DNA of 63,928 nt from Pirellulales bacterium (GTDB taxonomy: Bacteria; Planctomycetota; Planctomycetia; Pirellulales; PALSA-1355): the NCBI GenBank assembly GCA_022844125.1, contig JALHMI010000023.1:1-63928 (forward strand), given 5' to 3'. The notes under the pieces are model-generated. The model was not told the origin of the DNA and made no database searches. It was given only the letters and a program-made list of their open reading frames with translations. Made by a program: the position numbers and the translations under genes. Positions within the stretch are counted from its first letter, which is position 1, and each line of letters starts with the position of its first letter. Of the stretch, positions 18,170-27,685 are shown piece by piece.

Positions 18170-18952
18170 ATGGCAAGACGTCGAATTCACGGGCTGCGTG
18201 GAATCCTGACCGGGTCTTCGAGTGGCATCGGATCTGCGCTGGCGGCCAACCTGGTTCGCGATGGTGCTCGATTGGTCGTTGTGGCCCGCCGCGAGCAGCG
18301 ATTACGAGAACTCTGCGACAGCTTGAAAGGCAGTCCGGGCGAGATCATTCCGCTAGTCGGCGACCTTATCGACGCGACGATCCAACAGGAGTCAATTGAT
18401 CACGCGATCGAGATGCTTGGGGGTCTCGATCTCTTGATCAATAACGCCGGAGTTGGCGCTATGGGCCAGTTTGCCGACGCGTCGCCCGAGCGTTTGCGGC
18501 AAGTCATGGAAGTAAACTTCTTCGCCGCAGTCGAGCTGACTCGACGCGCCCTTCCAGCACTACGTAAAGGCGTCAGCCCGATCATCGTGAACGTCAGTAG
18601 TATACTCGGGCACCGCGGTGTTCCCGGTTGCGCCGAATACTGCGCAAGCAAATTCGCACTGGAGGGCTTCAGTCAGTCGATCCGCGCGGAGCTTGCCCGC
18701 GAAGGAATTGACGTCTTGGTGGTAAGCCCGGCTCGCACGAAGACGGAGTTCTTCGATCGGGCCATTGACGCAAACGGAACACCTTGGCCGAGCATTCGCG
18801 GGATGAGCTCCGAAGCTGTCGCGCGGCGCATTGTTCGAGCGATTCGGCGCGGTCAGCACCAGCTCATTATCAGCCTGGGCGGAAAGTCGCTCGTCTGGGT
18901 CAGCAGGCTGTTTCCAGGTATCGTGGACCGGGTGCTTGCGCGGTACCACTAA
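18170..18952 (+). CDS. Short-chain dehydrogenase/reductase
   Basis: A 260-residue classical SDR. The NAD(P) motif TGSSSGIG is at 14-21, NNAG at 91-94, and the active site has Ser143/144, Tyr157 and Lys161 (YCASK), so it should be active. ARREQRLRELC after the second strand (39-49) suggests NADP preference. The C-terminal part with RAIRRGQHQLIIS and a hydrophobic, basic end resembles the membrane-associated DltE/YqjQ-like group. The start chosen is the ATG at 18170; a GTG upstream at 18143 is possible. It follows hflX by 48 bases. The substrate is unknown. Confidence 0.88.
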   Translation: MARRRIHGLRGILTGSSSGIGSALAANLVRDGARLVVVARREQRLRELCDSLKGSPGEIIPLVGDLIDATIQQESIDHAIEMLGGLDLLINNAGVGAMGQFADASPERLRQVMEVNFFAAVELTRRALPALRKGVSPIIVNVSSILGHRGVPGCAEYCASKFALEGFSQSIRAELAREGIDVLVVSPARTKTEFFDRAIDANGTPWPSIRGMSSEAVARRIVRAIRRGQHQLIISLGGKSLVWVSRLFPGIVDRVLARYH

Positions 18953-19094
18953 TCTGGCGATACTTCAGCATTTTCGCGGTCAGTCGGCGGGCTGACACGG
19001 CCATCGGTTTGCGTTATTCTAGATTCAGCGGCACATCCCCACTCTCGTGCTGTCCTCCGACCACCCACCCCAGACTCCCCGAGGAGCTCCTCTG

Positions 19095-20552
19095 ATGTCC
19101 ATGAAGAACAGACGCCAGTTTCTGGAAGATTCGATGCTTGCCGCGGCCGCCGCGGTTGCGGCTGCACCGGCTGCAAGTGCACTGGCTGCGGACGAACAGC
19201 CGTCGAACAGTCCCAGCGAGAAGCTCGGCGTCGCCGTGGTCGGCTGTGGCGGACGCGGTGGCGATCACCTGGAGGCCTTCACTGGACGACCCGATACGGA
19301 AGTTCTCTACGTTGTCGACATCGACGAGAATACAGGTAAGCGCCGCGCGAAGATGGTTGCCGACAAGCAAGGCCGGGAGCCGAAGGTCATCGTCGACATG
19401 CGCGAAGCATTCGATGATCCGGCCGTCAACATTGTCAGCACCGCGACTCCGAATCATTGGCATTCGCTGGTCGCGATCTGGGCCATGCAGGCTGGCAAGG
19501 ATGTGTACGTCGAAAAGCCCGTCAGCCACAACGTGAGCGAAGGTCGACGTTGCGTCGAAGCCGCTCGCAAGTACAACCGTATCTGCCAGACAGGAACGCA
19601 AAGCCGTTCGAATCCTGGCATGCGCGACGCAATGCAATATGTGCACGACGGCAAAATCGGCAAAGTCAGCGTTTCTCGCGGGCTGTGCTATAAGCGTCGC
19701 CCCACGATCGGTCCCAAGGGCGAATACGAGGTTCCCGCGGGAGTCAACTACGATCTGTGGCTGGGCCCTGCGCCGCTGGCGCCCCTCACGCGGCCGCGGT
19801 TTCACTATGACTGGCACTGGCAGTGGCCTTACGGCAATGGAGATCTTGGCAACCAAGGCATCCACCAGATGGACCTCGCCCGCTGGGCGCTGGGAGTTGA
19901 CCGCCTCAGCGACTGGGTGCTCAGCTACGGTGGCCGTGTTGGCTATGAAGACGCCGGCGAAACGGCGAATACGCAGATGATCGTTCACGGCTACGGCGAC
20001 CAGGCACTGGTGTTCGAAGTGCGCGGGCTGCCTACCGAACCTCTCAAAGGAGCTGGTGTTGGCCTGATTGTGGAAGGCGCCGATGGCTACGTTGTGATGA
20101 CCAGCTACTCCGAAGGCGCGGCCTTCGATAAAGACGGCAAAAAGGTGCAGGAATTCAAAGGCGGTGCAAACCACTATGAGAACTTCCTGAAGGCCGTCCG
20201 CAGTCGTAATTACAACGACTTGAACGCTGATATCGAAGAGGGACACCTCTCAAGCGCACTCTGCCATCTTGGCAATATCTCGTATCGAATGGGAGAGCTC
20301 CTCTCGGTCCCCGAGATTGCCGAGCGGCTCCAAGGGGTCGAATCGGCAGAAAATGAAGTCGCCAGCTTTGAGCGCTTCAAAGAGCACCTGGCCCACAACA
20401 AGCTCGATCTGGAGAACGTGAAGCTGAACTATGGGCCGAAGCTGGCATTCGATCCGGCGTCCGAGAAATTCATCGACAATTCACAAGCAGACGTAATGCT
20501 GACCCGCGAATACCGCGCGCCGTTTGTCGTCCCGGCGGCCGGAGCGGTTTAA
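19095..20552 (+). CDS. Gfo/Idh/MocA-family oxidoreductase, Tat-exported
   Basis: A 485-residue protein. A twin-arginine leader (NRRQFLEDS, then an alanine-rich stretch) is followed by the Rossmann motif VVGCGGRGGDH and the family signature VYVEKPVSHN with the conserved Lys. HWHWQWPYGNGD and GNQGIHQMDLARWALG are the features of the large planctomycete branch, which act on sugars or inositols with tightly bound NAD in the periplasm. I start at the ATG at 19095 because GAGGAG lies just upstream and the Tat motif follows at once. It ends 26 bases before a strong terminator. Confidence 0.93.
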   Translation: MSMKNRRQFLEDSMLAAAAAVAAAPAASALAADEQPSNSPSEKLGVAVVGCGGRGGDHLEAFTGRPDTEVLYVVDIDENTGKRRAKMVADKQGREPKVIVDMREAFDDPAVNIVSTATPNHWHSLVAIWAMQAGKDVYVEKPVSHNVSEGRRCVEAARKYNRICQTGTQSRSNPGMRDAMQYVHDGKIGKVSVSRGLCYKRRPTIGPKGEYEVPAGVNYDLWLGPAPLAPLTRPRFHYDWHWQWPYGNGDLGNQGIHQMDLARWALGVDRLSDWVLSYGGRVGYEDAGETANTQMIVHGYGDQALVFEVRGLPTEPLKGAGVGLIVEGADGYVVMTSYSEGAAFDKDGKKVQEFKGGANHYENFLKAVRSRNYNDLNADIEEGHLSSALCHLGNISYRMGELLSVPEIAERLQGVESAENEVASFERFKEHLAHNKLDLENVKLNYGPKLAFDPASEKFIDNSQADVMLTREYRAPFVVPAAGAV

Positions 20553-20578
20553 GCCTTATTCGAATTCATCTTAGGCGG

Positions 20579-20610
20579 AAGGCCGCAGGACGGCGATTTC
20601 CTGCGGCCTT
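20579..20610 (+). terminator. Rho-independent-like hairpin after the oxidoreductase gene
   Basis: Perfect 12-base arms AAGGCCGCAGGA and TCCTGCGGCCTT with an 8-base loop, followed by CTGTTGTTTC. It lies 26 bases past the oxidoreductase stop codon. The T-run is weak. The next gene starts only 11 bases after it. Confidence 0.7.
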
Positions 20611-20620
20611 CTGTTGTTTC

Positions 20621-21337
20621 ATGGCAGCAGCGCGTGGTTTCGGAATCCTGTTCGAGGACGACTCCATTTTGGTGGTGAACAAGCCAGCCGGCATCACCAC
20701 CCAGGCGCCGCGCGCCTTTGAAAGCCTAGAGTCGCGGATTCGCCTCTACTTGGCCACCGCAGACGGCTGTCCGCCCGAGGACCTTTACCTCGGGATTCCC
20801 CATCGCCTCGATCGTCCAGTGACCGGCGTGATCGTGTTTGCAAAGACAAGGCAGGCCGCCCGGCACCTCTCTAAGCAGATCGAGCGTCGGCGCGTACGCA
20901 AGGTTTACTGGTCATGCGTAGAACGTGTTGTCGAGCCGCTCGAAGGTACTTGGACTGACTACCTCCATAAATTCCACGGCCAGCCGAAGACAGCCGTCGT
21001 CGAAGCGACCCATCCGCAGGGACTGGAAGCGATTCTACATTACCGCACCCTGGGTTTTCATCAGGCTGGCTCGTGGCTCGAGATCGAATTGGAGACGGGA
21101 CGCACTCACCAGATTCGCGTGCAGAGTTCCTCGCGTGGGCATCCCGTGATGGGCGACGAAGCATATGGTGCCCAGCTAACTTTCGGTCCACGTGAAGTTG
21201 ACGAGCGACTGCGGCGGATTGCGCTACATGCACGTTCCCTGACGTTTCATCATCCGAAGTCGAAGCAGCTGATGATGATCGAGGCACCGCCAACCGACGC
21301 TTGGGCAGATCTTGCGCTCACTCCGCGCGAAGCATGA
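20621..21337 (+). CDS. RluA-family pseudouridine synthase
   Basis: A 238-residue enzyme that isomerises uridines in rRNA or tRNA. The active-site motif HRLDRPVTG carries the catalytic aspartate; VVNKPAGI near the start and LETGRTHQIRVQ are the other family motifs. There is no S4 domain, so it is like the short RluA/TruC type. The ATG at 20621 has no ribosome binding site and lies 11 bases after a strong hairpin, so it may be leaderless or read from a promoter within the hairpin region. It converges on the next gene with one base between. Confidence 0.9.
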   Translation: MAAARGFGILFEDDSILVVNKPAGITTQAPRAFESLESRIRLYLATADGCPPEDLYLGIPHRLDRPVTGVIVFAKTRQAARHLSKQIERRRVRKVYWSCVERVVEPLEGTWTDYLHKFHGQPKTAVVEATHPQGLEAILHYRTLGFHQAGSWLEIELETGRTHQIRVQSSSRGHPVMGDEAYGAQLTFGPREVDERLRRIALHARSLTFHHPKSKQLMMIEAPPTDAWADLALTPREA

Positions 21338-21338
21338 A

Positions 21339-22760
21339 TCAGCCGCCGACTGCGCCCAGCGAGTGCAAGAGGTTCCACAGCCAAGGGTGCGTCCACGGAT
21401 TCCAGGTCGGATAAGTCGCCGACATGACGCTTACGGCAAGCAGGATCGAGGCGAACATGCGCCCGCCGCGGCAACAGTTAAGGCGGTCGGCCGCCGGCAG
21501 CATTGCCACCAGCCACAACGGCGCGAACCAGAACATCCAGCGAAATCCACTGGTCATTCCGCCGTAGTTCCGATCGATCTCGGGCCTGGCGAGATAGAAC
21601 ACCAGGCAGACAGCAGACAGCAGGGCAATGAAGCCTGCCAATGCCGCCAGGTCGCGTCGCCAGAGGAGCCACATTCCCCACATGCTCAAGCACCAAATTG
21701 GCGTGAGCGTGTAGATACCATGGTGCCCCACTGTTGCGTGGAGCACGTACGTGGCGATGCTCGGTTCGCCACGATCGATGCCCTGCGGGGTTCGCCAATA
21801 GCTGTCGCGCATCTTGCCGCGGAGCATGTACGAGTAATCGTACCAGTTGTCTTCAGGGTTCGTTTCGCTGCGGTGCATGTACGGCGGCCGTAAGCTGTCG
21901 TGCGCGATGTAATTCGTGCCGAACATGGCGATAGCAACCAGCACCGCCGGAGGTGCGAAACCGAGCAAAGTCTCTCGCGGAGCCTTCCAAAACAGCAACG
22001 CACCCGTTAGCGCGGCGAGCGACAAGGCGGGCAGTTCATTTGTTACGGCAAACGCGGCAAAGAAACCCGCCAACGCGAAGGATCGCAACCGCCGTTCGCC
22101 GTCGTACCAGATGCGCACCAGCGACCAGAGCACAATTGCCGCGCAGACTGCTGCCGGAATGTGATTATTGATGCTGACGGCGAACGTCGTCAAGAAAGTG
22201 CCGAAGCATGCCGCCGCGAGTGTAAAAATCCTCCCCCAATCAGTTGTTCCCAGTCTTTCGGCAAGGAGCGTCAGGACCAGGAAGTACACCACCAGAGGCA
22301 CGACGTTATAGAGCACGATCAGGCCGCGCCCGATTTCGTAGGGATGCGTGCCGAGCGTGGCGCCCGTCGTGCGGTTGATGATCCAGTAGGGGCCAGCCAT
22401 CAGCGTGGCAAACAGCGGAGGTTTACTCGAGTATTGATGCAGCTGGCCATCACGACCGCGATGCTGCACCATGTCGATCGTGTCCCACCCGCGCTCCTGG
22501 ATCACGTCGTCGATCACATACGTGCCGTGTTCGACAAGCGCGCGGACGGTCGCCCAGCGGCTGCGGTCGTTCGCGCTCAAAAATGGCCGCTGCCGCTGCC
22601 AGTCTTTCTTGCCCTCACGGTGCAACTGCACTTCCATCGCCTGTACGTCGACGGAGGTGACGGCGAGGATTCGCCCCAGCATGGCGCCTGTCGACATCGC
22701 GATGAGCAGCAGGTAGATGCTCCAGCGCAGCGTACGGGCGTGCTCGGCCGGATCGTTCAT
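21339..22760 (-). CDS. Polytopic membrane protein, probable GT-C glycosyltransferase
   Basis: A 473-residue protein with about ten membrane segments. After the first segment a long extracytoplasmic loop holds acidic and aromatic residues and YSSKPPLFATL, the place where GT-C enzymes of the ArnT/PMT type carry their catalytic acid. GT-C enzymes move sugars from polyprenyl phosphate to lipids or proteins outside the membrane. The start at 22760 overlaps the end of the GT2 gene by four bases (ATGA), so the two genes are translationally coupled: GT2 could make the polyprenyl-linked sugar that this enzyme uses. Confidence 0.65.
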   Translation of the reverse strand: MNDPAEHARTLRWSIYLLLIAMSTGAMLGRILAVTSVDVQAMEVQLHREGKKDWQRQRPFLSANDRSRWATVRALVEHGTYVIDDVIQERGWDTIDMVQHRGRDGQLHQYSSKPPLFATLMAGPYWIINRTTGATLGTHPYEIGRGLIVLYNVVPLVVYFLVLTLLAERLGTTDWGRIFTLAAACFGTFLTTFAVSINNHIPAAVCAAIVLWSLVRIWYDGERRLRSFALAGFFAAFAVTNELPALSLAALTGALLFWKAPRETLLGFAPPAVLVAIAMFGTNYIAHDSLRPPYMHRSETNPEDNWYDYSYMLRGKMRDSYWRTPQGIDRGEPSIATYVLHATVGHHGIYTLTPIWCLSMWGMWLLWRRDLAALAGFIALLSAVCLVFYLARPEIDRNYGGMTSGFRWMFWFAPLWLVAMLPAADRLNCCRGGRMFASILLAVSVMSATYPTWNPWTHPWLWNLLHSLGAVGG

Positions 22761-23737
22761 GAGGGACGGGGGGCATGCTGGTCGGCGTGGTCGGGAGTGC
22801 GCTCCGCGACCGAGTAAGTTTCGGTATCGCGCACTTGGTAGGCCGTAATCAACTCGGCCAGAAAGCCCATCGACATGAGCTGAGCACCGAGCAGCAGGGC
22901 ACCCAGAGAATAGACCACCGCGGGACGCTGATGCAAGGGTGTGATTTCCCACCCGGGGATGGTGTGCCCCAATACCCAACTGCCGGCTAGCGACGCCAGG
23001 CCCGAGAAGCCGAGTGTAAATGAAATCAAGCCGATGGTTCCCATCACATGTTGCGGTCGCTGCCCGAAACCGGTCAGGAACTTGACCGTCAAAAGGTCAA
23101 GAAAGCCCTTCGTCAGCCGCCGGACGCCGTACTTAGAGCGGCCGAACTGCCTTGCTCGATGTTGGATCGTGATCTCGCCAATCGCGAAGCCGCGCGCTGC
23201 CGCCAGCACCGGGACGAAACGATGCAACTCGCCGTAAAGCCGCACCTCGCGAAGCACTTCGCGACGGTAGCACTTCATGCCACAGTTGTGGTCGTGCAGC
23301 TTCACGCCGGTGAGCCAACTGACCATCGCATTAAAGACGCGCGATGGCAGTACCTTGTGCCAGGGATCATGTCGCACTTGTTTCCAGCCGCTCACGACGT
23401 CGAGCTCTTCGGAAATCGCAGCTAGAAAACGTGGGATCTCTTGCGGGTCGTCCTGCAAGTCAGCGTCGAGCGTCATCACCAGGTCGCCGCGTGCCGAACG
23501 AAAACCGGCCGAGAGTGCCGCGGCCTTCCCAAAGTTTCGGCGGAAGCGGATCCCGCGTACCCGCTCATCGGCTGCGGCTAAACGTCGAATCACATGCCAT
23601 GAGCCGTCGCAGGAGCCATCATCGATAAAGATGACATCCAGGTCGTAGCCGTGTTTGCGCGCCACCGCGACGAGCTCCTGATAGAGAGCTTCGAGGCTTT
23701 CTCGCTCGTCGCAGACGGGAATAACGATTGATAGCAT
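22757..23737 (-). CDS. Family 2 glycosyltransferase, polyprenyl-phosphate sugar synthase type
   Basis: A 326-residue protein. The GT-A domain has IVIPVCDERESL at the start, FIDDGSCDGSW, and the metal-binding TLDADLQDDPQEI. CGMKCYRREVL and RQFGRSKYGVRRL follow, as in GtrB/DPM1-like enzymes that load a sugar onto undecaprenyl phosphate. Two membrane segments at about 240-300 anchor it. I start at the ATG at 23737, two residues ahead of the first strand. It lies between the flippase-like gene and the GT-C gene in a three-gene minus-strand operon. Confidence 0.92.
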   Translation of the reverse strand: MLSIVIPVCDERESLEALYQELVAVARKHGYDLDVIFIDDGSCDGSWHVIRRLAAADERVRGIRFRRNFGKAAALSAGFRSARGDLVMTLDADLQDDPQEIPRFLAAISEELDVVSGWKQVRHDPWHKVLPSRVFNAMVSWLTGVKLHDHNCGMKCYRREVLREVRLYGELHRFVPVLAAARGFAIGEITIQHRARQFGRSKYGVRRLTKGFLDLLTVKFLTGFGQRPQHVMGTIGLISFTLGFSGLASLAGSWVLGHTIPGWEITPLHQRPAVVYSLGALLLGAQLMSMGFLAELITAYQVRDTETYSVAERTPDHADQHAPRPS

Positions 23738-23775
23738 CGCGTATCGCAGTGGTAGTTGGCGCGGGAGCCCCGGAA

Positions 23776-24756
23776 CTACTGTTCCGCGGCCATTTCGTCT
23801 TCGACCTCGCGCAACCGAGGCATTCGACGCCAGCCCGCTACATACAGGATAATTGAAATCGCCAGCTCCGACACCACGAGCACCAAACGGTAGAAAATTG
23901 CCGAAACTATGGCAACGCTGGGGCCGTACATTGGCTCGATGAGTTGGGCCGACACCCACTCTCGCACGGCCAGGCCCCCAGGAATCTGCGACAAAAAGCC
24001 GGCCACTACGCTGAGGGCGACCGCGGTGGTGTGCAGCGACAACTCGTGGAACGGGCCACTATCGCAGGCGCCCAACCCGCGAAGCGTCGCCCAGAGGCTC
24101 GCTCCCTGCAATAACCACCCGAAGGCCAGACCAGTCCACCCGGCAAAGAGCATGGGCCACGTGATTTTGCGGAATTTACGTCCGGCGGTGGGGTTGAGCC
24201 GGGTTACGCCCAATTTTCGCAGCAGGAATTCGAATAGGAACGGGGCAGTAGGCGCGCCGAGCAGTACCACCGATCCGGCAGCGGTCGCGATCAGCAGGAG
24301 TTGATTCGGATGCCAGATGATCAGTACGAGCGACGAGATCGCCGCCCCTACCGCCAGGAAAGTGAACGTTTCAAAGAACACGCTGGCGGCGACAACCGTG
24401 TGCTCGACCTTAGGATCGCGCAATAGTACACGCCGCAGCAGAATTACCATCCATTTGCCGGGTACGTACTTACCGAGCTGCGAAATGTAGTAGGCGCGAA
24501 TCGATTCGCTCAGCCTCACGGGCTGATCCGTCGCAAGCAGAATGCGATGCCAGAAAATGGCTGGCGGCAACAGGCTCGTTAGATAGATGACACCGGATGC
24601 GAACAGCCACCAGGGTTCGACCTGCCATTGATGCTGGCTAAGCTGCTCCTGGCCCGAGTCCAGCGCATGGTAGATGGCGTAACATAAAAGGGCGAAGATC
24701 GCCAGTTTCAGCCCAGTCACCAGGTGCCGGGTCCAGCGCTTCGGAGAGTCGCTCAC
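23776..24756 (-). CDS. Lysylphosphatidylglycerol synthase transmembrane-domain-like protein
   Basis: About 326 residues from the GTG at 24756, with seven or eight membrane segments and the family motifs YISQLGKYVPGK and SQIPGGLAVREW. Proteins with this domain alone (UPF0104) move or modify lipids in the membrane; the tRNA-dependent synthetase half of MprF is absent. The frame continues to an ATG at 24867, but that extension shows no family resemblance. It is the first gene of the operon with the GT2 and GT-C genes, which fits a role in glycolipid handling. Confidence 0.8.
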   Translation of the reverse strand: MSDSPKRWTRHLVTGLKLAIFALLCYAIYHALDSGQEQLSQHQWQVEPWWLFASGVIYLTSLLPPAIFWHRILLATDQPVRLSESIRAYYISQLGKYVPGKWMVILLRRVLLRDPKVEHTVVAASVFFETFTFLAVGAAISSLVLIIWHPNQLLLIATAAGSVVLLGAPTAPFLFEFLLRKLGVTRLNPTAGRKFRKITWPMLFAGWTGLAFGWLLQGASLWATLRGLGACDSGPFHELSLHTTAVALSVVAGFLSQIPGGLAVREWVSAQLIEPMYGPSVAIVSAIFYRLVLVVSELAISIILYVAGWRRMPRLREVEDEMAAEQ

Positions 24757-24939
24757 AAGATGGTGTCCAGTCGAGTCGCAAACGTGAATGCTAGGGTCCC
24801 TATTGTTGCCGCCTGGGCAAATAGCGACAAGTCGAGTCGGCACTCGACGAGTTGGCCCTGCAGACATGACTACTGCGGAACGAGGCCGACTGCTACGATT
24901 ACTCCTAGCACGTGAACCGCTCTCCTGAGGATCAAAGAT

Positions 24940-25866
24940 ATGAATGCGCTGATTGTGCTAGTTGCCACGGCGGCCCTGGGCATAGAAGTCGGCTGGGAAC
25001 CTCTCCCTGGCGGTGGTCACGAATACACCCTGCAGCTCGAACCGCAATTGCTTAAAGTGCTTGAGGCGGGGCAGGAGGAGATCTTCAGTGAAGTGCCGGC
25101 AGGAGTCGACGTACGTCGCTACCGAATCGTGGTGGGAGTCGGCAAATTGCGGCGCGACTACGGTCCCCTGGCCGCCGAGATCGAACAACCCCTTGCATCA
25201 GCGCGTGTGACTGCGCCTCCGCAGGCAGTCAATTCTGCTCCCCCAGCGTCGCCTTTCAATCAGCCAATCGGTGAGTCGCCAGACCGTGAGACCGTACCTG
25301 CGGCAGACCCATACAATGCCCAGGGAGCAAAGCCGCCATCAGCAGATCTGGAATCAATCCCTCCTGCAGAGGAACCAACAAGCGCGGCGCCAGACTTTGG
25401 GTTGCCTGCGCCGGGAGCTGTGGAGCCGGCCTTTCCGGCGGCAGAATCTGCCGGAATGAACCCGCCAACCTCATCCTCTGGCGCGACGGCCGACGACCTT
25501 TGGCATAGTAGCGCGGAGCAATCCGTTTCCGCACGCAAAGCCGAGCAGATTAACGTCGAATCCTCAGCCGCGGCCAAGATGGCTCAGGCGCCGGCGAAGT
25601 TGCCCGAGGAAAACGATCCTTCCGCGCCGATTCGCGCCGCGACGTTCGAGGATGGCAAGGGCAGCGTTGCATCGGGAGTGGTCGATACGGGCGAGCCTGA
25701 ACTGCCACTCTCAGAACCAAACTCGCAGCCCTGGGCACCCCTGGTCGTGACAATCGTTTTGCTCGCGTGCTCGCTCGGCGGCAACATTTTTCTGGGTTGG
25801 ATTGCGGCGGACGCGCGCGCTCGTTATCGAAACGCGACAGCTAAGTTACGCGGTGCGGCGGTCTAG
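24940..25866 (+). CDS. Hypothetical C-terminally anchored envelope protein
   Basis: A 308-residue protein that I do not recognise beyond a conserved planctomycete look. Residues 1-16 are hydrophobic, then comes GWEPLPGGGHEYTLQLEPQLL and a folded-looking stretch to about 85. Residues 90-265 are low-complexity, rich in Pro, Ala, Ser and Glu. A membrane segment at about 270-292 is followed by a short basic tail. The Pro/Ala linker suggests a domain held away from the membrane. It is divergent from the flippase-like gene and convergent with the ABC permease gene. Confidence 0.7.
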   Translation: MNALIVLVATAALGIEVGWEPLPGGGHEYTLQLEPQLLKVLEAGQEEIFSEVPAGVDVRRYRIVVGVGKLRRDYGPLAAEIEQPLASARVTAPPQAVNSAPPASPFNQPIGESPDRETVPAADPYNAQGAKPPSADLESIPPAEEPTSAAPDFGLPAPGAVEPAFPAAESAGMNPPTSSSGATADDLWHSSAEQSVSARKAEQINVESSAAAKMAQAPAKLPEENDPSAPIRAATFEDGKGSVASGVVDTGEPELPLSEPNSQPWAPLVVTIVLLACSLGGNIFLGWIAADARARYRNATAKLRGAAV

Positions 25867-25885
25867 TTGCTCATTCTCAGCACTC

Positions 25886-27685
25886 TTAGAACTCGAGAGA
25901 GCGAAACGACTTGAGCCCCAGTCGCATTGGCACAATGGTTGCCGTCAGTCCCGTGACCAGGGCGGCAGCGATTCCAGCGATCAAGTATCTCGAATACCGA
26001 TCGGAATCGGTGTCGGTCTGCGACATTACCAGGTAAAAGTGCATGGGCAGGGCCGTAAACAGCACCACGGCGACAATGTAAATCGCGCTGATCACCAGGT
26101 TCAACGTCCCGCCGAACCCCGCCGCAATCTTCGAAGGCGATTCTTCTCGCAAGTCCGGCATCTTGGCCCCCAGGCCCACAGCAATCCCTGAAAGTCCCAG
26201 GCATAGGAGCAGGCAGGTCAGCTGATGGATCGCCAGAACAAGCGGCGATACTCGCAACATTAAGTCGCTCAACATAATGAGCAGACAGCAAGGCAGTGAC
26301 GATCCAACCACGGCGAACAAAAACTTGCCCCACAACACGGACTCGCGGCGAACCGGCAACATGCAAAGAATCCAGAATCGGCGACCTTCGAGACTTAACA
26401 TCGGATAAATGAACCGCGTGGTAAAAGTCGAGAGAATCAGCCCCACGACCGCCAGGTTCAGAAAGCTGATCATGTTCACCCAGGCCGTGTAGTTCACGTC
26501 GTAGCTGAAGCGCCTGATGTTGGCGAAATAGAGCGCGAGCAACCCGAAGAAGATTAAAAACTGTGTCCACTGCACCGGATCGCGGCGGAAAAGTCGCAGA
26601 TCCTTCACGATCAACAGCCGCATCTGCGGGGTCAGCAGGGGCGCAAATCTCATCACTGCCTGGTCGAGCCAAAAGTTCGCTTTGGGGCGGCGGCGAGCGT
26701 GATCCGTGCGGAGTTCACTATAGCTGGTGCGGTAGATCCGGCCGCCAATCGCGACGGCCAGGACCCGCAAAAACAGCGCGTTTGAGATTAGCAGCGACAG
26801 AAATAGCAAGCTCTCCGCCCAAGGAGCGCTCCCCGGTTGCCCGGCATCATTGCGCGCGGCCTCCAGCAGCCCGGAACTCAGCCACCAACTGGGCAGCAGC
26901 CGATGCTCGCTGTATTGCAGACGGCCGAGCATTTCCTGAAACCAGTTAGCGGTCAGCAAATTACCCTCGGTCTTCGCCAGTAGGGCCCAGATCAGAAGTA
27001 AGATACCGCCGAACAGCACGATTCCGGCGAGCCCCAAAGCCTGTCGGCGCAACCGAGCCAGGTGATGCACAAACAGCATGCACAGAATGGCGCCGATACC
27101 GCCCGGGATGTACACGAACGCCGCCATGAAGGGAAGCAATAGCGCGTAGTAGTACCAGGGCGATTCGACTTGCAACCCATAGGCCACGAGCATCGGACTG
27201 CCAAGGAGCAGAAAGCCCCAACTGCTGAACACGATCGCTTCCTGGAACTTATGCAGCACGACTCGCTCGGGCCGCACCGGGGTCGTCAACAAGAATTCGG
27301 CTTCGCTCGAGCGGTATAGACCGCCGTAGAGAATGATCGCCGAGGACAGCACGAGCATCACCAACAGCGAAGCGAAAAAAACGTTGTAAACCGCCTGCAC
27401 AGTCTGAGCCTGCGTTACGGGATGCGCGATCGTGTGTGCAAGAAAGCGGAAGCCCTCGCCAAACAGCAGGAACAGTCCGTACCAGAAAAACGCGCTCAAC
27501 AGAACGACGAGCGTCACGCGAAGTCTGGCTGTGGTGAGTGCCTGGCGAATCATCGTGCGAACCATCCGCGAGCGCAGTCGCCAGAGCAACCGGGCTTCCG
27601 CGGCCGGCGAAAGCAGTAGCTCTTCGGTCGTCGAGTGGGTTGCGACTCGCTCATCGCCCCAGGTGTCCGCGATGCTTGTCATCAC
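25886..27685 (-). CDS. ABC transporter permease (large ABC-2-like exporter subunit)
   Basis: A 599-residue protein with about twelve membrane segments. It carries YGGLYRSSEAEFLLTTPVRP (141-160) and SLEGRRFWILCMLPV, both typical of putative ABC exporter permeases that fuse two six-segment halves. Its start overlaps the end of the ATPase gene by four bases (27682-27685), so the pair makes one transporter. The substrate is not evident; the ATPase is of the ABC-2 export type, so lipids, drugs or peptides are possible. Confidence 0.85.
   Translation of the reverse strand: MMTSIADTWGDERVATHSTTEELLLSPAAEARLLWRLRSRMVRTMIRQALTTARLRVTLVVLLSAFFWYGLFLLFGEGFRFLAHTIAHPVTQAQTVQAVYNVFFASLLVMLVLSSAIILYGGLYRSSEAEFLLTTPVRPERVVLHKFQEAIVFSSWGFLLLGSPMLVAYGLQVESPWYYYALLLPFMAAFVYIPGGIGAILCMLFVHHLARLRRQALGLAGIVLFGGILLLIWALLAKTEGNLLTANWFQEMLGRLQYSEHRLLPSWWLSSGLLEAARNDAGQPGSAPWAESLLFLSLLISNALFLRVLAVAIGGRIYRTSYSELRTDHARRRPKANFWLDQAVMRFAPLLTPQMRLLIVKDLRLFRRDPVQWTQFLIFFGLLALYFANIRRFSYDVNYTAWVNMISFLNLAVVGLILSTFTTRFIYPMLSLEGRRFWILCMLPVRRESVLWGKFLFAVVGSSLPCCLLIMLSDLMLRVSPLVLAIHQLTCLLLCLGLSGIAVGLGAKMPDLREESPSKIAAGFGGTLNLVISAIYIVAVVLFTALPMHFYLVMSQTDTDSDRYSRYLIAGIAAALVTGLTATIVPMRLGLKSFRSLEF

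Noticed and set aside
19014-20246. A 410-codon minus-strand frame opposite the Gfo/Idh/MocA gene
   Set aside because: The plus-strand frame has the Tat leader and the family signature; the minus frame has none.
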